Positions 45,231-56,372 of a stretch of DNA of 64,000 nucleotides are shown here, piece by piece. The stretch is from Dryococelus australis. Its lineage: Eukaryota > Arthropoda > Insecta > Phasmatodea > Phasmatidae. Under the pieces are notes generated by a model. It had not been told where the DNA came from. It did not search any database and saw only the letters and a program-made list of their open reading frames with translations. The position numbers and the translations under genes were made by a program. Position 1 is the stretch's first letter, and every line of letters begins with the position of its first letter. The stretch lies in the NCBI GenBank assembly GCA_029891345.1, contig CM057000.1:137996663-138060662 (forward strand), read 5' to 3'.

Positions 45231-45550
45231 GCTCTCAGGTTTAATTAAGCTTCTCTGGCCGCCCGCGCGGGAGCAGCAGCGGCCAGAGAGACAAACAAAC
45301 TTCATAAAGTGACGCGCGGGAGAGAGAGAGAAAAAAAAAAAAAAAAAACTGTCGCGGCGTTTCAGCTCCGGGCGAGAGTGTTGGTGCTGAAGCTTTCAGG
45401 ATCAGCCGGAAATGTTTATCCCACTCGCTTGGTAAACTGAACCGCTCCTCGCTCTCCGTGCGTGGAGTGTTTGTCTGGCGGGAGCTTTCAACTTCGACCG
45501 CCAGGCAGCACCTGGCGATGACAACTCTCGACTGGCTAATATAGGAGAGA
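45174..45550. promoter_or_regulatory. Candidate GAGA/CT-rich regulatory stretch
   Basis: A (TC)n tract at 45,174-45,228 is followed by a GC-rich, CpG-containing sequence with a 10-bp-arm inverted repeat (CTCTGGCCGC ... GCGGCCAGAG, 45,253-45,288), a GAGAGAGAGA tract at 45,320 and an A run. CT/GA repeats with CpG-rich sequence resemble GAGA-factor-type promoter regions of insects. No start motif or exon was recognised, so this is only a candidate. Confidence 0.3.
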
Positions 45551-47279
45551 AAGTTCGCCGAAATTTCACATGCACGCTGTTTTCGACGGCAACTAACTTT
45601 ATGGTATAGAAAAAGAAAATCAGCTGACGTTTTTTTTTTTTTTTAATACTTTCGGCTGCATGTGCCTGTGATAATGTGTTCCAAGGCCGAAAGCTTCTTT
45701 CCGTGAACGAAATGACCTGGGAGCGCTGAAATTTTTATTTCATAGTAAGCATATTGTAATCGAACAATATTTATCGCTGGGAATCCCAATGATAAAATAT
45801 TCTGGTGTGAATATTTTGTAATTTTTTTTTAAACGAGTAAAAACTTAGCAGAAACATAAAAGTACAAGTTTCGCGCAATAAAAAGTTGATTTCGCTCTAG
45901 ATGACGCAGTTAACGATCTGCACATACATGAAAATTCATATTGCAGATGAAAATGTGACCGGAAATTTTGAATCCGTCACTATCCTAGGTCACAGTGATA
46001 CCAAATTACCATCAGATTTAAAATTATTGGTGCTATACCGTACTTTAATACGGCTATTGATAGAAATGCCTTTAAATGTTTCGCATTATCAGACATATTT
46101 TTTTAAAATGAAGCATTTCGTTGCAATTGAATATAAGATAATTTACAGCGGAAATGTTGCCAGTAACTAATTCATGTAGTACACGTTAGCTGATAAGGTA
46201 TTCGCATATTTATGCATATAATTAATTTTTCCTAATATACTTATAAAACCGAACACTTTTAAAACGGTTGATTAAAAATGCCTTAAAGGAAGTTTATATA
46301 TATGATTAAAAAATAACACAGCATTAATTTAAGAATATATTATTTCCATAAAGCTAAAAGAATTGCCCATTTAAAGATTTTATAAAGAACTCAATTATAA
46401 TACTCTGTGTACAGTTTTTGTTTAACTTTTACAAACAGGTATTTGTGTGAAATACAGGATTGTAAAATTACGATGAATGCAAAATTTATTTATTTTGTGG
46501 TATAGACATAAGATAAACCCAACTACTTGCTGAATTAAGATAGTAATGAGTAACATAGAATTCTGAGGAGTTCACACCACAATAGGAAAATTATTTCGTA
46601 ATTCGGTTTTATATAGAACGTATTTTTGAAGGGAAAAGACAACTTTTATGTTTAATTTTTCGTCTAACCTTCATGATTATCAACATAACAGAAAATCCGA
46701 GTGTGCATCTCGTTGACAAGATACTTATATTTTTAACTAGGAAGGAACACTAGATCATATCATACAATATTTCATCAATACTTCAAATCTCACACAAAAG
46801 GATAACTTAAAAATAAATCATAAAAGTACCAAAATAACGACCGAGATCAATAAATATCAAAAATAATAATAATAACCAAAAGTATTTGCATGGAAATTGT
46901 GTAGCTAACATTTTCTAAAAACCTGAAATGTCTTTCATATAACCATAGGTTCCGGAAAATTTCCGAATACCCTTAAAATAGTAACTATTTAGGACGGGGT
47001 AATGACTGCTTTATGATTCATGAATGTACAAAAAATTAGATTCCTTACTATCAAGATTATATAAGACACAGTCTGGTCCATTTTGTAATGAAACACAATA
47101 TAAATAAAAGTTATTTATTTTCTTCGTGTTTTATTAATGTTTAGTAGGTTAGACATTGTTATATGTTTAACGGAATGCAAATTACAATAAATAACTTTCT
47201 AAAATACCATACAATTTGTAGAATGATGTTTCTAAATCGCAGGCTACTTACAGGCCTAGTATAGATATTTAATGTTCAC
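45551..47279. other. AT-rich intergenic stretch
   Basis: No recognised gene. Frame 45,901-46,170 (89 codons, plus) without domain. Confidence 0.35.
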
Positions 47280-47690
47280 AGTTTGGCACCACGATGCCTC
47301 CTCAGCTTGATACGCCGTACACGGTTGAGCAGGTAGCCAATCTCATCATTCTGTCTCATCCAGAGCGGAAAGCCTGGTGATGTGGTCTTCTAGTTCGTGG
47401 TTCCGTCTCAGGGGAAACTCCCTCGAATTACTGCGGGCTTAATTCGAACTGCATCTCTGCGGCTGAGCCTTCTTCGGCCGCGAAGTAATTACTGCCGTCG
47501 CTCGAGGGCAAGCCTGCGACCTTGTCCCAGGAGGGTCAGGTGGTCTCAAACTCCTTTGTTTTATTGTCTCCGACATCTGCTAGGTAAACACTCGTGCCGC
47601 ATGTACGAGCCCGAGGCGGGAATATTATATCATCCAATTGCGCGTGTGGCTTCGAAGTCGACAAATAGCAGAAGCGAGAAGATTAAATAA
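47280..47690. other. GC-rich patch, unidentified
   Basis: Compositionally distinct from its AT-rich flanks. Plus frame 47,397-47,690 (97 codons) lacks a recognisable domain. Could be a CpG-type regulatory patch, an exon or a retroelement fragment. Confidence 0.3.
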
Positions 47691-48955
47691 ACGCGCATCC
47701 TTGCCATGAAATTGGCTCAAGGGTTTGGTTGGCTTTCTCACTATTCTTCGAAGCATTTTTTTTATCGAAGACCTTTCTATATTATATTTTCACATAATTC
47801 TATAAGTTTGGAAAACAAAATGATTTGTGTGAAAAATATTTACTTTTTTCGAAATTTGACTTTCAATTATTAATTTCATTATTTAGAAATTTACGACATT
47901 TTACGCAACATTTCGGGTATTGTAAGTAAACCCTGCTTTACAGCCGTGGTGGCACTATAATACGTCATCAAAATAAAACTGAAAAAAAAAAAAATAATAA
48001 TAATAATTGCATGCAAACGAAATTATTTTCACAGCGAAGTTTAAAATACGAGAAAACTACAAATAATACTATTTACGTAATGCAGACAGCTCTGAGTGAA
48101 ATCTATTTTCAAAACCACGGAGCATTTAAAACGTGTTGTAGAAAGTCACGAAGTTCGCCTTCAAATATTTCACATAAACAGATTCACGCGAAACGTGTGA
48201 GCAAAACTGTGTTAACTTCTGGCGCAGTGCCGTGGGAGTTTACGTATCAATTACGTAAACATGTTATTCTCACGTGAATTATACAAAAAATTAACAGATA
48301 CCAAAACCAAGTTGGGCGAGTACGTTGGCGGCAGGCCTAAAAACTTGATTAACATCTCACACGAAATTTAATAACGTTATGAAGTTGTCTACATGTCGCG
48401 TTGCGTCTACGCGACTCGGAGTTTTAATTGTAACGTTAATTTGACGTTCGCTCTATACGCCTGCCACGTTGCACCCGTCACATCGTATGAATATTAACCG
48501 TAATACGCTCTTCAAATACCCTACGTTTGAGTGGGACACAGTTTTCAACAAACTGATCGTATCATTCACATCGGATAAAGGATGTTATGATATAAATTGA
48601 CAGTTACTGTAGCGGCATGATAAAAACTACAGTCTATAACTTTTCAATACGCGTTCTCTTCTCGCAAATAGGTAAGATGTAAATATTGAGACCCTTCGCG
48701 TATTATATGCACTGTACAATAAACATTTTGTATATTAAATAAGACTTTGAAAATGAAAATAATGGGACACGTAAAGTATCGTCCAAAGCAGTGAACTTAG
48801 TTATGCAAGTTGATCCTGAACACGGGTACAAATTATTCGTTATAGAAAATGGATAGAAAGCATAACACGCCCTTGACTTAGCTCAAATATCAAGGTCAAG
48901 ACACATAATTGAGAACTAGGAATTAAAATGAGTTATTTACGACATGCCGGGAACT
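47691..48955. other. AT-rich intergenic stretch
   Basis: No feature recognised; a 12-A run near 47,983 and a short frame (48,011-48,277) without domain. Confidence 0.35.
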
Positions 48956-49572
48956 GCACTATAAATTTTTTTTTTTGTACTTTTTCAAGAAAAATCGTTG
49001 GGAACCCAGTTGCCAAAAATCCTTTTATAACTACAAACAGTTTTCTTGCAAGATCTTCAAAACATATATCGGTAATATTACAAATCATATCCTTCTAATA
49101 CGACTTATTACTGAAACGTGCACACCAAAGTATCTTTTTTTCTTCTTCTAGAAAATAAATGTGATGGATTAGTAACAGAGGATAACTGAAAAATAAAATC
49201 CTTCAAAACTTAATTTACGAAAAAAATAAATAAATACAATTTTTCAGCACGGGGACTATAACTCACGCCATTTTCACTATCAGCTCGCATCCTTAACCGC
49301 AAGACCAACTTGTTCTGCACAGAATTTCATTTTGCATCATCCATAGATTTTCCAAAACAGCTATATACGGTCTTACTTAGTAGTGTGTTACCAATTTTGC
49401 TGAAACTCGTGGATACGGGTCAGTATAGTACAAACAGTTCTTGTTATCTAATACAAATATGGCCCTTGTAGTTCTACAAATGAGTAGTTTCACAGGTGAA
49501 AGTTTGTGCTGCAAGTACTTGTAAAATTAGAAACAATTTCTCAGTAAAAATTGCGAATTATTTTTACAGTGC
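48956..49572 (-). mobile_element. TIR element family E, copy 2, reverse
   Basis: Left GCACTATAAATTTTTTTTTT; right end TTATTTTTACAGTGCGC, matching the complement of the family's CACTGTAAAAATAA end. Complement contains TTGGTCTTGCGGTTAAGG then GTGAGTTATAGTCC, the A/B-box-like pair of copy 1. About 617 bp, so it lacks about 200 bp relative to copy 1. Confidence 0.65.
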
Positions 49573-49792
49573 GCCTGAGATTAAAAAACTAATCCATGAC
49601 GAATATTAGCCTGATGTGAAACAGGTAATCTGTGAATTTTGCACGTGATTACATCGTCCTTCTTTGATAAATTAGGAGTAATCGTGATTTTAATCAACAA
49701 AAGTGTCTCACCCGTTGGTGTTAATCGGCTGTTACCTCCCGGCAAACTGTCACATATGGCAGATATCAAATCGCGCTAATTTTACTCACGCC
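49573..49792. other. Spacer
   Basis: No feature seen. Confidence 0.3.
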
Positions 49793-49895
49793 CTTGCATT
49801 CCAGCTCTGCCCCGTACTCGCCTCATTTCACCCCCATCGGCTCTCAAGACCTCGATGTCGAGAACCGCTCAAATATCTCCACGCCACTCCTAAGG
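49793..49895 (+). repeat. SINE family 1, 3' end only
   Basis: CATTCCAGCTCTGCCCCGTA, CTCGCCTCATTTCACCCCC and TCGGCTCTCAAGACCTCGAT match the 3' half of the family; the 5' part is missing. Confidence 0.7.
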
Positions 49896-49910
49896 AAGCC
49901 ATTGACGGCA

Positions 49911-50332
49911 TAGGTGGTTCACGATAAACTCAGCACTTTTCGACATCCCTGCTTAGGATCTACTTGCAGGCACATAGTGTATTCTTCCGCCTTATGTAAA
50001 ATTAACACTGCCACGTGCCTTGTCACTTTATTCATGCGTTGGTCGAGTGTACCTGTGAAATTATTAGGAAAGTAAATATTTTACAAAATTGTTAACATTA
50101 AATTTTTAGGCATTAAAAAAACAGGAAACAAAAGAAAAAATGTTAGTATTCACAAATGCCTAATTGACACTTTTAATTCGACGTCAATATATGGAACTAC
50201 TTTCATTCCGTTGTTACCAACCTAACTGGTTGTATGCCACTCATTGTGCCCGTTAAACTATATGCAGGTAGAGGCAGTGACATTTTTCAGAAGTTAACAT
50301 CAAAACTGCTCACTTGATCGCCAACAGCCCTT
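49911..50332 (+). mobile_element. MITE family B
   Basis: Left TAGGTGGTTCACGATAAACT, right end CAAAACTGCTCACTTGATCG then CCAACAGCCC. Interior TTCTTCCGCCTTATG, TCATGCGTTGGTCGAG and GCAGGTAGAGGCAGTG. Degraded ends but intact interior. Confidence 0.8.
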
Positions 50333-50396
50333 AAAAACAGTTTTCCTAAGGTCGAGTGCGAGGCAAATCAGCTGGTTCTCTGTATATCTCTCTTTA

Positions 50397-51058
50397 GCCC
50401 CTGTCACACTGTTAAATGTTCGCCTTCAACTATATTTGACAATAAAATTCGAAATCAAAATACGGCCATCAAAATTTTCCTTACAAAAATTTTATCAACA
50501 AATCATGAATATATTTGGAAATATGTCACACTGTCAAGTTTTTTTACTGGGAGAATCAATATTGAATTAATATTTAAAAATATTTTCACAATGAGATATT
50601 ACTTTTGTTTTTCCATGCAGTCCATTACAGGAAGAAATGTAAATAATGTTATAATTTATCTTCGCTTCTGTACTAAATTCAAATTCAATTTAATGCATCT
50701 GGGTTAATAATATTACGTGCAATATTCACTTAAAATAGCATCCATGCTCAGACGACTTCTACATAAAATAATTGACTTCATAATCTACTTCGTTTTCAGC
50801 AATTGTTCGTTATTTTAAAGTTTCTTGACGTCCATTTTTGTCGTGCATGATCCTGATTGGCTGAGACAGTCAAGCTTCAAAGAAATTTTAGAACCGGTCA
50901 AATATTCAAATGTTTGATGGAAACTGAAGCCATCCAACTTTCTCAAACAAATATGGCGGCATTTATGACGTTTCGATGATGTCATAATTGTCCTGCTTTA
51001 TTTGACCAAACGTATTGGAGGTAGTTTGACGGAAAATATTTGAATGTGTGACAGGGGC
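50397..51058. mobile_element. PIF/Harbinger-like non-autonomous element
   Basis: TIRs GCCCCTGTCACACTGTTAA (left) and, inverted, GCCCCTGTCACACATTCAA (right) with TTA immediately outside both ends (50,394-50,396 and 51,059-51,061). A 3-bp TTA target duplication is the mark of PIF/Harbinger insertions. 662 bp, no transposase frame. Interior AT-rich, with some ATGTCACACTGTC words near the left end. Confidence 0.7.
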
Positions 51059-51602
51059 TTACACTCAAAGGCGCAAGAGCAACTCGTTACGCCACTCTTG
51101 CACTAAACCATAGACTAAAGATGGGGCAGACGGATCTCGCTGGCTGCTCACAACCAATCTCTGTATACCAACATTGAACCGCGTGGTTTGGATTTTATGT
51201 TAGAAAACTGATTTGTAAACAAATGCTTCGAGATGAATGTATACTTCCTGTAACCAATTTGTAGTGCTGTGAGATTAAATTCAAATTGGTAAAAGTATTG
51301 CATTGATATAATAGTTAAGAGTGCTTGTCATTTAAATATTAAGATATAGACAAACACGTTCATCACTGTTTACCACGTGACTTTGGCAGTCGTGTTCCTT
51401 TGGGGGTAGGTCAATGCTGGGTATATGCACAGAAGACGAACAAGCCTCATCTTCAGCCTGTGCACCAAACATGCAACTGAGAAGACATGTTACACCATAG
51501 ATAACACGACACGAGCTCAAAGACGTGAAATCTCAGCCACGCCACACATCACAACCGCCATGAGCGCGAAAGCGGGTGCTACACGCTGATGTGCAGGTAT
51601 AC
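51059..51602. other. Spacer
   Basis: No feature recognised; a minus frame of 62 codons (51,332-51,520) without domain. Confidence 0.3.
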
Positions 51603-53063
51603 GCCATCCATGGTTACTTGCTACTTTTGTGAAGCCCCGCTATTGTTCTACTTCCAGGATATCCACACGTCTCATTCAACCGAGCTCAGGACATTACAAT
51701 AACCGGACAACACACCGCATTCGTCCGCACTCAGTTTTATAATATTTTGCAGGAGAATTACTTTTTACTATGGGCATTACCAAAACACCTACATTCTATA
51801 TGTTCTTATTCATCAATACATAGTATAAAGCAAAGTCGCCCTACCGCGAATGTATGTGTATTCGGCTAAGGCTTCTAAACTACTTGCTCGATTTAGACGC
51901 GGTTTCCGTCATCATTTAGAGAATTTCTTGAGGAAGGTTCAGGTGTATAATACATTAATATTTATTGTAAGGATAGTAGAGAAATGTTAACGTTTCATAA
52001 TAAGAGTCGGAAAAAGCCGCTTTTAGGGCGCTTACATGGCCTACGCTGATTAAACCATAAGAGAAACACCAAATTAACGTACCACAGAAATGTATATGAT
52101 CAAAAAGGCCTACAAAAAAGTCCGTGGCAGCATGTGTTTATCATTTAAGGATGACCCATAGTAACCATTTTTAAACAACGCCACATTTGTAAATCGCACC
52201 CGCGCCAAGCCATGGCGATCGCTAGTATTATCTGAAAATGAAATGGTTATCATTTATATATCAAATATGAGTAAACGTTCAATTTACACTGTAAAAATAA
52301 TGGGAAAATTACCTGACAGGTGAAAGGTAATATTCGCAAACTTGTGGGGGAAACATTGTCTTCCTTATAGGTAAGGTAAAATTACCGCACTCTGGAGTAA
52401 AATTCACGTACACGGTAGTGGAAAATCCCATACATGGATGGGAAAATTACCTTACGGCGCGTGCCGCTCTTCAGCACTCACAACAGCTAAGTGGCGGGAC
52501 GGGTGGAAGATACGCTAATTTTCAGTGATGCTATCACGCTGTCGTCGTGGTATAATGGACAGCGCATCGGCGTATCGCGATAGAGAACCGTGGCTCGCGT
52601 CCATCCACCTGCAAGCGTCGAGGGTTTTATTGTTGAGGTTTCGGTTACTATTCGTAAAAGGATATAGGTAATTAAAAAATTAACAATACTATTACTCCAG
52701 GATATTTGTAATTTTATTTTACAATATAGTTAATTTTCCCTTACTTGTATAGGATTTCCCCCCACTTTTGTCAGGTACATTTCCCAGTACGATTAGGGAA
52801 CAGTACCTTACTTGTTAAGTAAATTTACTCTACAGTTAAGTGGTAGTTTTACTTTACGTGTAGAGGTAATTAGCTTCCCTTACGCGTAAAGGAATTTTAA
52901 ATCATATTTTTACAGTGCAAATAAAATAAAATAAAATATTTGTGTTAACACTAATTTAAAATGCTCGTGGCACATGTCATACTTACGAAACAACCAAACA
53001 CATTATACATGGGGAGATTTTTCAAAGGTTTGATTAAAAATACATGAAGAAACCGTGAATGCA
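51603..53063 (+). mobile_element. MITE family C, dismembered, with element D inside
   Basis: The left part GCCATCCATGGTTACTTG with CGTCCGCACTCAGTTTTATAA and GGCATTACCAAAACACC is C-like (51,603 to about 51,840). The right part (GTTAACACTAATTTAAAATG, then TACATGGGGAGATTTTTCAA and CGTGAATGCAC) ends near 53,063. Between them are about 445 bp of unknown sequence and element D (52,287-52,917). Joining them as one copy is an inference. Confidence 0.4.
52287..52917 (+). mobile_element. TIR element family D with tRNA-like module
   Basis: Left CACTGTAAAAATAATGGGAA and right end AAATCATATTTTTACAGTG are inverted. Many GGTAAAATTAC/GGGAAAATTACC words. At 52,546-52,602 a tRNA-like segment: TGGTATAATGGACAGCGC (A-box-like) and GGCTCGCGTCC (B-box-like) about 35 bp apart. 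No transposase. Single copy in this window. Confidence 0.65.
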
Positions 53064-53386
53064 CCACATCGCTAATTCGACCGCTAATGTGTTTATTTTT
53101 CAGATGATTTGGTATTCTGAAAATGTACACAATAATATATTTGGAGCATGAAAATCTTTAACGAATGCGGCTACACGGAGCTGCTTTCCGCATTTGCGGT
53201 CTGTAAACGTGAGGGCGATAATGGCGAAACTGACACGCCCGTCAAGGGCGCCATCACCTCTACGCGCGTGAATCTGTAATGGCGTGCAGTATTTCGTCAA
53301 GCCGTGAGTACCTATGGGAATTTAAGCGGTGACCTTAACAATTTATTCTTGGCACATCGGTAGCAAAGTTCAATACAAGCTCATAA
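53064..53386. other. Spacer
   Basis: No feature recognised. Confidence 0.3.
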
Positions 53387-53806
53387 AGGCTGTTCAAGAT
53401 AAAGTGAGCACTTTTGAAACTAACCTTAGAAAAAGTCACTGCCCCTGCCTGCATATATTTAAACGGGCACACTGAGTGACATGCGCCCAGTAAAATTGGC
53501 AACGATGGTTTGAAAATAGTTCCATATCTTAACGGCGAATAAAAAGTGTTAGGTAATCATATGTGATAACTAAAATTATTTATTTCGTTTTCTGTTTTTT
53601 TTTTATGCATCGAGTATGAAAATGAGCAGATTTGTAAAATATTTACTTATATAATAATTTCACAGCTTCGCTCGATCGACGCATGAATATAGTGACGAAG
53701 CATGTTGCAGTGTTAATTTTACATACAGCGGAATATTACACAACGAGTACACAAGTAGATCTTAAGCCGGGCTTTCAAAAGTGCTTGATTTGCTGTGAAC
53801 AGCCTA
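53387..53806 (-). mobile_element. MITE family B, minus strand
   Basis: AAGGCTGTTCAAGATAAAGT at left, right end TTTCAAAAGTGCTTGATTTG then CTGTGAACAGCCTA. Interior is the complement of the family body (GCCCCTGCCTGCATATATTT, CTCGATCGACGCATGAATA). Confidence 0.85.
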
Positions 53807-54017
53807 TATAATAGTTTCGTTCATGTCGAGGATGTATGTTGTATGTTTTAAGGTACATCAATCTGTAAACGCAGTTTTAACAACGCCGGGAAAAGAATGG
53901 ATAGGAGGGGGAAGGGGGGGGGGGAGGGCATTCAAAAATATTTTTTATATTTTGTGTTATGTACTTCAAGTACCATTCCGATATCTTCTGGGATATGTTT
54001 TTATTTTCGTTGATAAC
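53807..54017. other. Spacer with G-run
   Basis: G-rich run at about 53,905-53,930. Confidence 0.3.
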
Positions 54018-54200
54018 GCCGAGCGGGGTGGCGCCGTGGTAACTCACTGGATTCGCATTCGCGAGAGCCCGGGTTCGATTCCCGGTCTAGTCATCCTGAT
54101 TTCGGTTTTCCGTGGTTTATCAAGGTCACTCCAGGCGAATGCTGAGACGGGTCCTTAAGGGCCCCGCCCACTCGGTGCTCGAATACCGTTGCAGGGTGTT
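54018..54200 (+). repeat. SINE family 2
   Basis: tRNA-like head GCCGAGCGGGGTGGCGCCGT, B box GGTTCGATTCCCGGTC, then CATCCTGATTTCGGTTTTCC, GTGGTTTATCAAGG and CAGGCGAATGCTGAGACGGG. The CTGATTTCGGTTTTCCGTGG core is characteristic of a widespread group of arthropod tRNA SINEs (from recall). Followed by eroded 3' sequence with GCTCGAATACC. Confidence 0.75.
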
Positions 54201-54689
54201 TCAAATGCGCGTTTTTTTTCATGAAACCATAAAACTTGTCCCCGTTAGACAAACGTAAAAAATAAAACACACTTCAGACCACGCTCATTAGAAATACTAT
54301 TCCCGAGCCATACAAGATAGCCAAAATCGGCTTTTCCACACTTCTGTATTCCGTGATATGCTGGTCGGAAATATGCAAAACTATTATAGAGACCTGCATT
54401 GAACCTTGTTACAGACATTCCACGAATGAAATGATACGGTCGCTGCTTTAAGTCCCATAGGTACACACAGCACGACGAGAACACTGCACGCCAGTTGAGC
54501 GCCTTGCCCGTAGGGGCGATGGGGTACTAGGCACCTGTGTCAGTGTCGCCCTTATTGCACCCCCGCTTCCCTGCCTCAAAGGCGCTGTAATTCCTTCCCA
54601 CTCCCATTCTTTCCACATTCCCTCTTCGCTGAGAATAACTTGCTCCGTCTCTGATCACTTCGCTGTCTATCAGACGTTGAGCCCAACTA
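54201..54689. other. Spacer
   Basis: Minus frame 54,245-54,484 (79 codons) without recognisable domain. Confidence 0.3.
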
Positions 54690-55111
54690 CAGGCTGTGCA
54701 CGGTAAAGTGCACGAAAAATGTCATTGTCTCTGCCTGGGCGTATTTTCAACAGGCACACGTACTGGCATGCCCCCAAGTAAGTTGGTAAAGACGAATGGA
54801 AAGTAGTTCCAGGTATCAACGTTTAATTTAAAAGTGTTCGGGATACATTTGTCAATACTACAGTGATCTATATTTCTTTCTGATTTTTTAAAATGCATAT
54901 ACGTGCATATGTAAAATATTTACTTTTATAATAATGTTACACTTTCCCTTTATTGACACATGACTAAGATATTCAAGTCCACGGCAAAGTTTTTTTTTTT
55001 TTTTTCATATGGCGGAAAGATACACAATGTGATTACAAGAAGAACTTAAGCATGCATTAAAAAAGTCTTTGTTTTACCCTGAACAACTTATACCAGACGT
55101 TGAGCCCAACT
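54671..55111. repeat. 19-bp direct repeat flanking MITE B and preceding MITE A
   Basis: CAGACGTTGAGCCCAACTA occurs at about 54,671-54,689 and about 55,094-55,112, immediately before the first base of MITE B and of MITE A respectively. Confidence 0.85.
54690..55092 (-). mobile_element. MITE family B, minus strand, left end eroded
   Basis: Left CAGGCTGTGCACGGTAAAGT; interior complement words (CTCTGCCTGGGCGTATTT, AAGTTGGTAAAGACG, TTATTGACACATGAC); right end poorly preserved (TGTTTTACCCTGAACAACTTA). Confidence 0.7.
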
Positions 55112-55112
55112 A

Positions 55113-55343
55113 TAGGATGTTTACGGTGAAGTGAGGACTTTTGAAGCCCTAGTTACTTTTTCCTTTCAGCCAGGTTTGATTCTTTAACCACGATATAATA
55201 TTGCCATGTAAATATTAAACGCAATGTGTATATTCCACTGCAATGTGATGTTAACTTCTGAGACTATAATAAAATATATTAATTTGACTATTATTCCAAA
55301 TGAGAGTGCTTTTAAAAGTGCTCACTTTACCGTGAATAGCCTA
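55113..55343 (-). mobile_element. MITE family A, minus strand
   Basis: TAGGATGTTTACGGTGAAGT at left, right end AAAAGTGCTCACTTTACCGT then GAATAGCCTAG. Complement of the usual interior (GTGTATATTCCACTGCAAT, GTTAACTTCTGAGAC). Confidence 0.8.
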
Positions 55344-55774
55344 GGGCTGTGTTCGATTTCGGCTCAATATGCCCTTAATCCCTTCCCGTCTCACGAGCAC
55401 AAGTTCCCTTCCATAGAAATATTCGTTAGTGAATTCAGACGCTTGTGTTCGTTTCCAGCTCGAGTTTTATTCTGTCGAATTTCGCTCCATGCGAGTTTCA
55501 TTTGTCTTTGTGACGTTCGCAAGTGTTTTCTGCGGCCGCGCAGAGTTGTAAACACAAACAAATGAAATATTTCAAACAATTGCGAATCGAAAACCATCCA
55601 GGGCTCGAGGAGGACATGTTGTTCGTGCCCTTGGCTGCAGGGGACATTCCAGGGTGCATAATGTGCCCTTGCTGTGAATTCGGACAGCGGCAATGTGAAG
55701 TCACTTCCAGGATGCACTTTTCAAGGCCACGAAGCCAGATAACGGTCCTTCGTTGGCGAATCCGAACACATCCC
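55344..55774. mobile_element. Possible TIR element of unknown class
   Basis: GGGCTGTGTTCGATTTCGGC at left and, inverted at the right, GGGATGTGTTCGGATTCGCC share most positions. About 430 bp between, GC-richer than its surroundings, no transposase. No clear target duplication, so this may be chance. Confidence 0.35.
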
Positions 55775-55845
55775 ATACCTATCTACCTACCTTCATTGGC
55801 AAACACAATAAGGATCCGTTTAATAGTTTTATAAAAACAAATATA

Positions 55846-56372
55846 CACTATCTACCAAAAACGTAATTTGGCACCCGTGAAGACAGGTAACTCAGTACGT
55901 CAGTTGACTTGTGTTTCACGGCCTTCGGCGTAGGACCGCTGGTGTTTGTCCGTGGTAGCATGAACACAGAGGCCTATTGTAACATTCTGGATAATGAAAT
56001 GCTCCCAACATTGTAGGGTTTTTACGGAATGGACCCATGTTACTTCCAGGATGACAATGCCAGGTGCCATGTTTCAAGGGCTACTATGCAGTGGTACGCC
56101 GACAACAATGTTCGCCGATTGGACTGGCCCACCCAGAGCCCCGAGGTGAGGGCTCGTCAGGCGCGGCCAAAATCCATTGCTCAACTCATGGAATGGTTGC
56201 TAGAGGAATGACGACGAATCCCCGTGGATGTCCTGCAAACACTCGTAGAGAGCATGCCAGACAGGGTGGATGCTGTTATAGCCGCAAGATGTAGCCCTAC
56301 GAGATTCTAACTGGGTGACAACCACCGAGCAAACATTGTGGACAGGTGCCCAATTACTTTTTGGTGGACAGT
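55846..56372 (+). mobile_element. Tc1-like deletion derivative
   Basis: TIRs CACTATCTACCAAAAACG (left, with TA before) and, read inward from the right end, ACTGTCCACCAAAAAGTAAT. Between them about 530 bp. A plus frame (56,029-56,211) carries CYFQDDNARCHVSRATMQ (second catalytic D) and YADNNVRRLDWPTQSPE, but the segment that should carry the third catalytic residue (NPIEHLWD region) is missing: the frame jumps to RARQARPKSIAQL. The following C-terminal part (PVDVLQTLVESMPDRVDAVI) lies in another frame, so at least one frameshift as well. Confidence 0.8.

Noticed and set aside
54018..54200. Possible genuine tRNA gene (A box and B box)
   Set aside because: The sequence does not fold as a clean cloverleaf to my reading and is followed by SINE body, so it is the head of SINE family 2.
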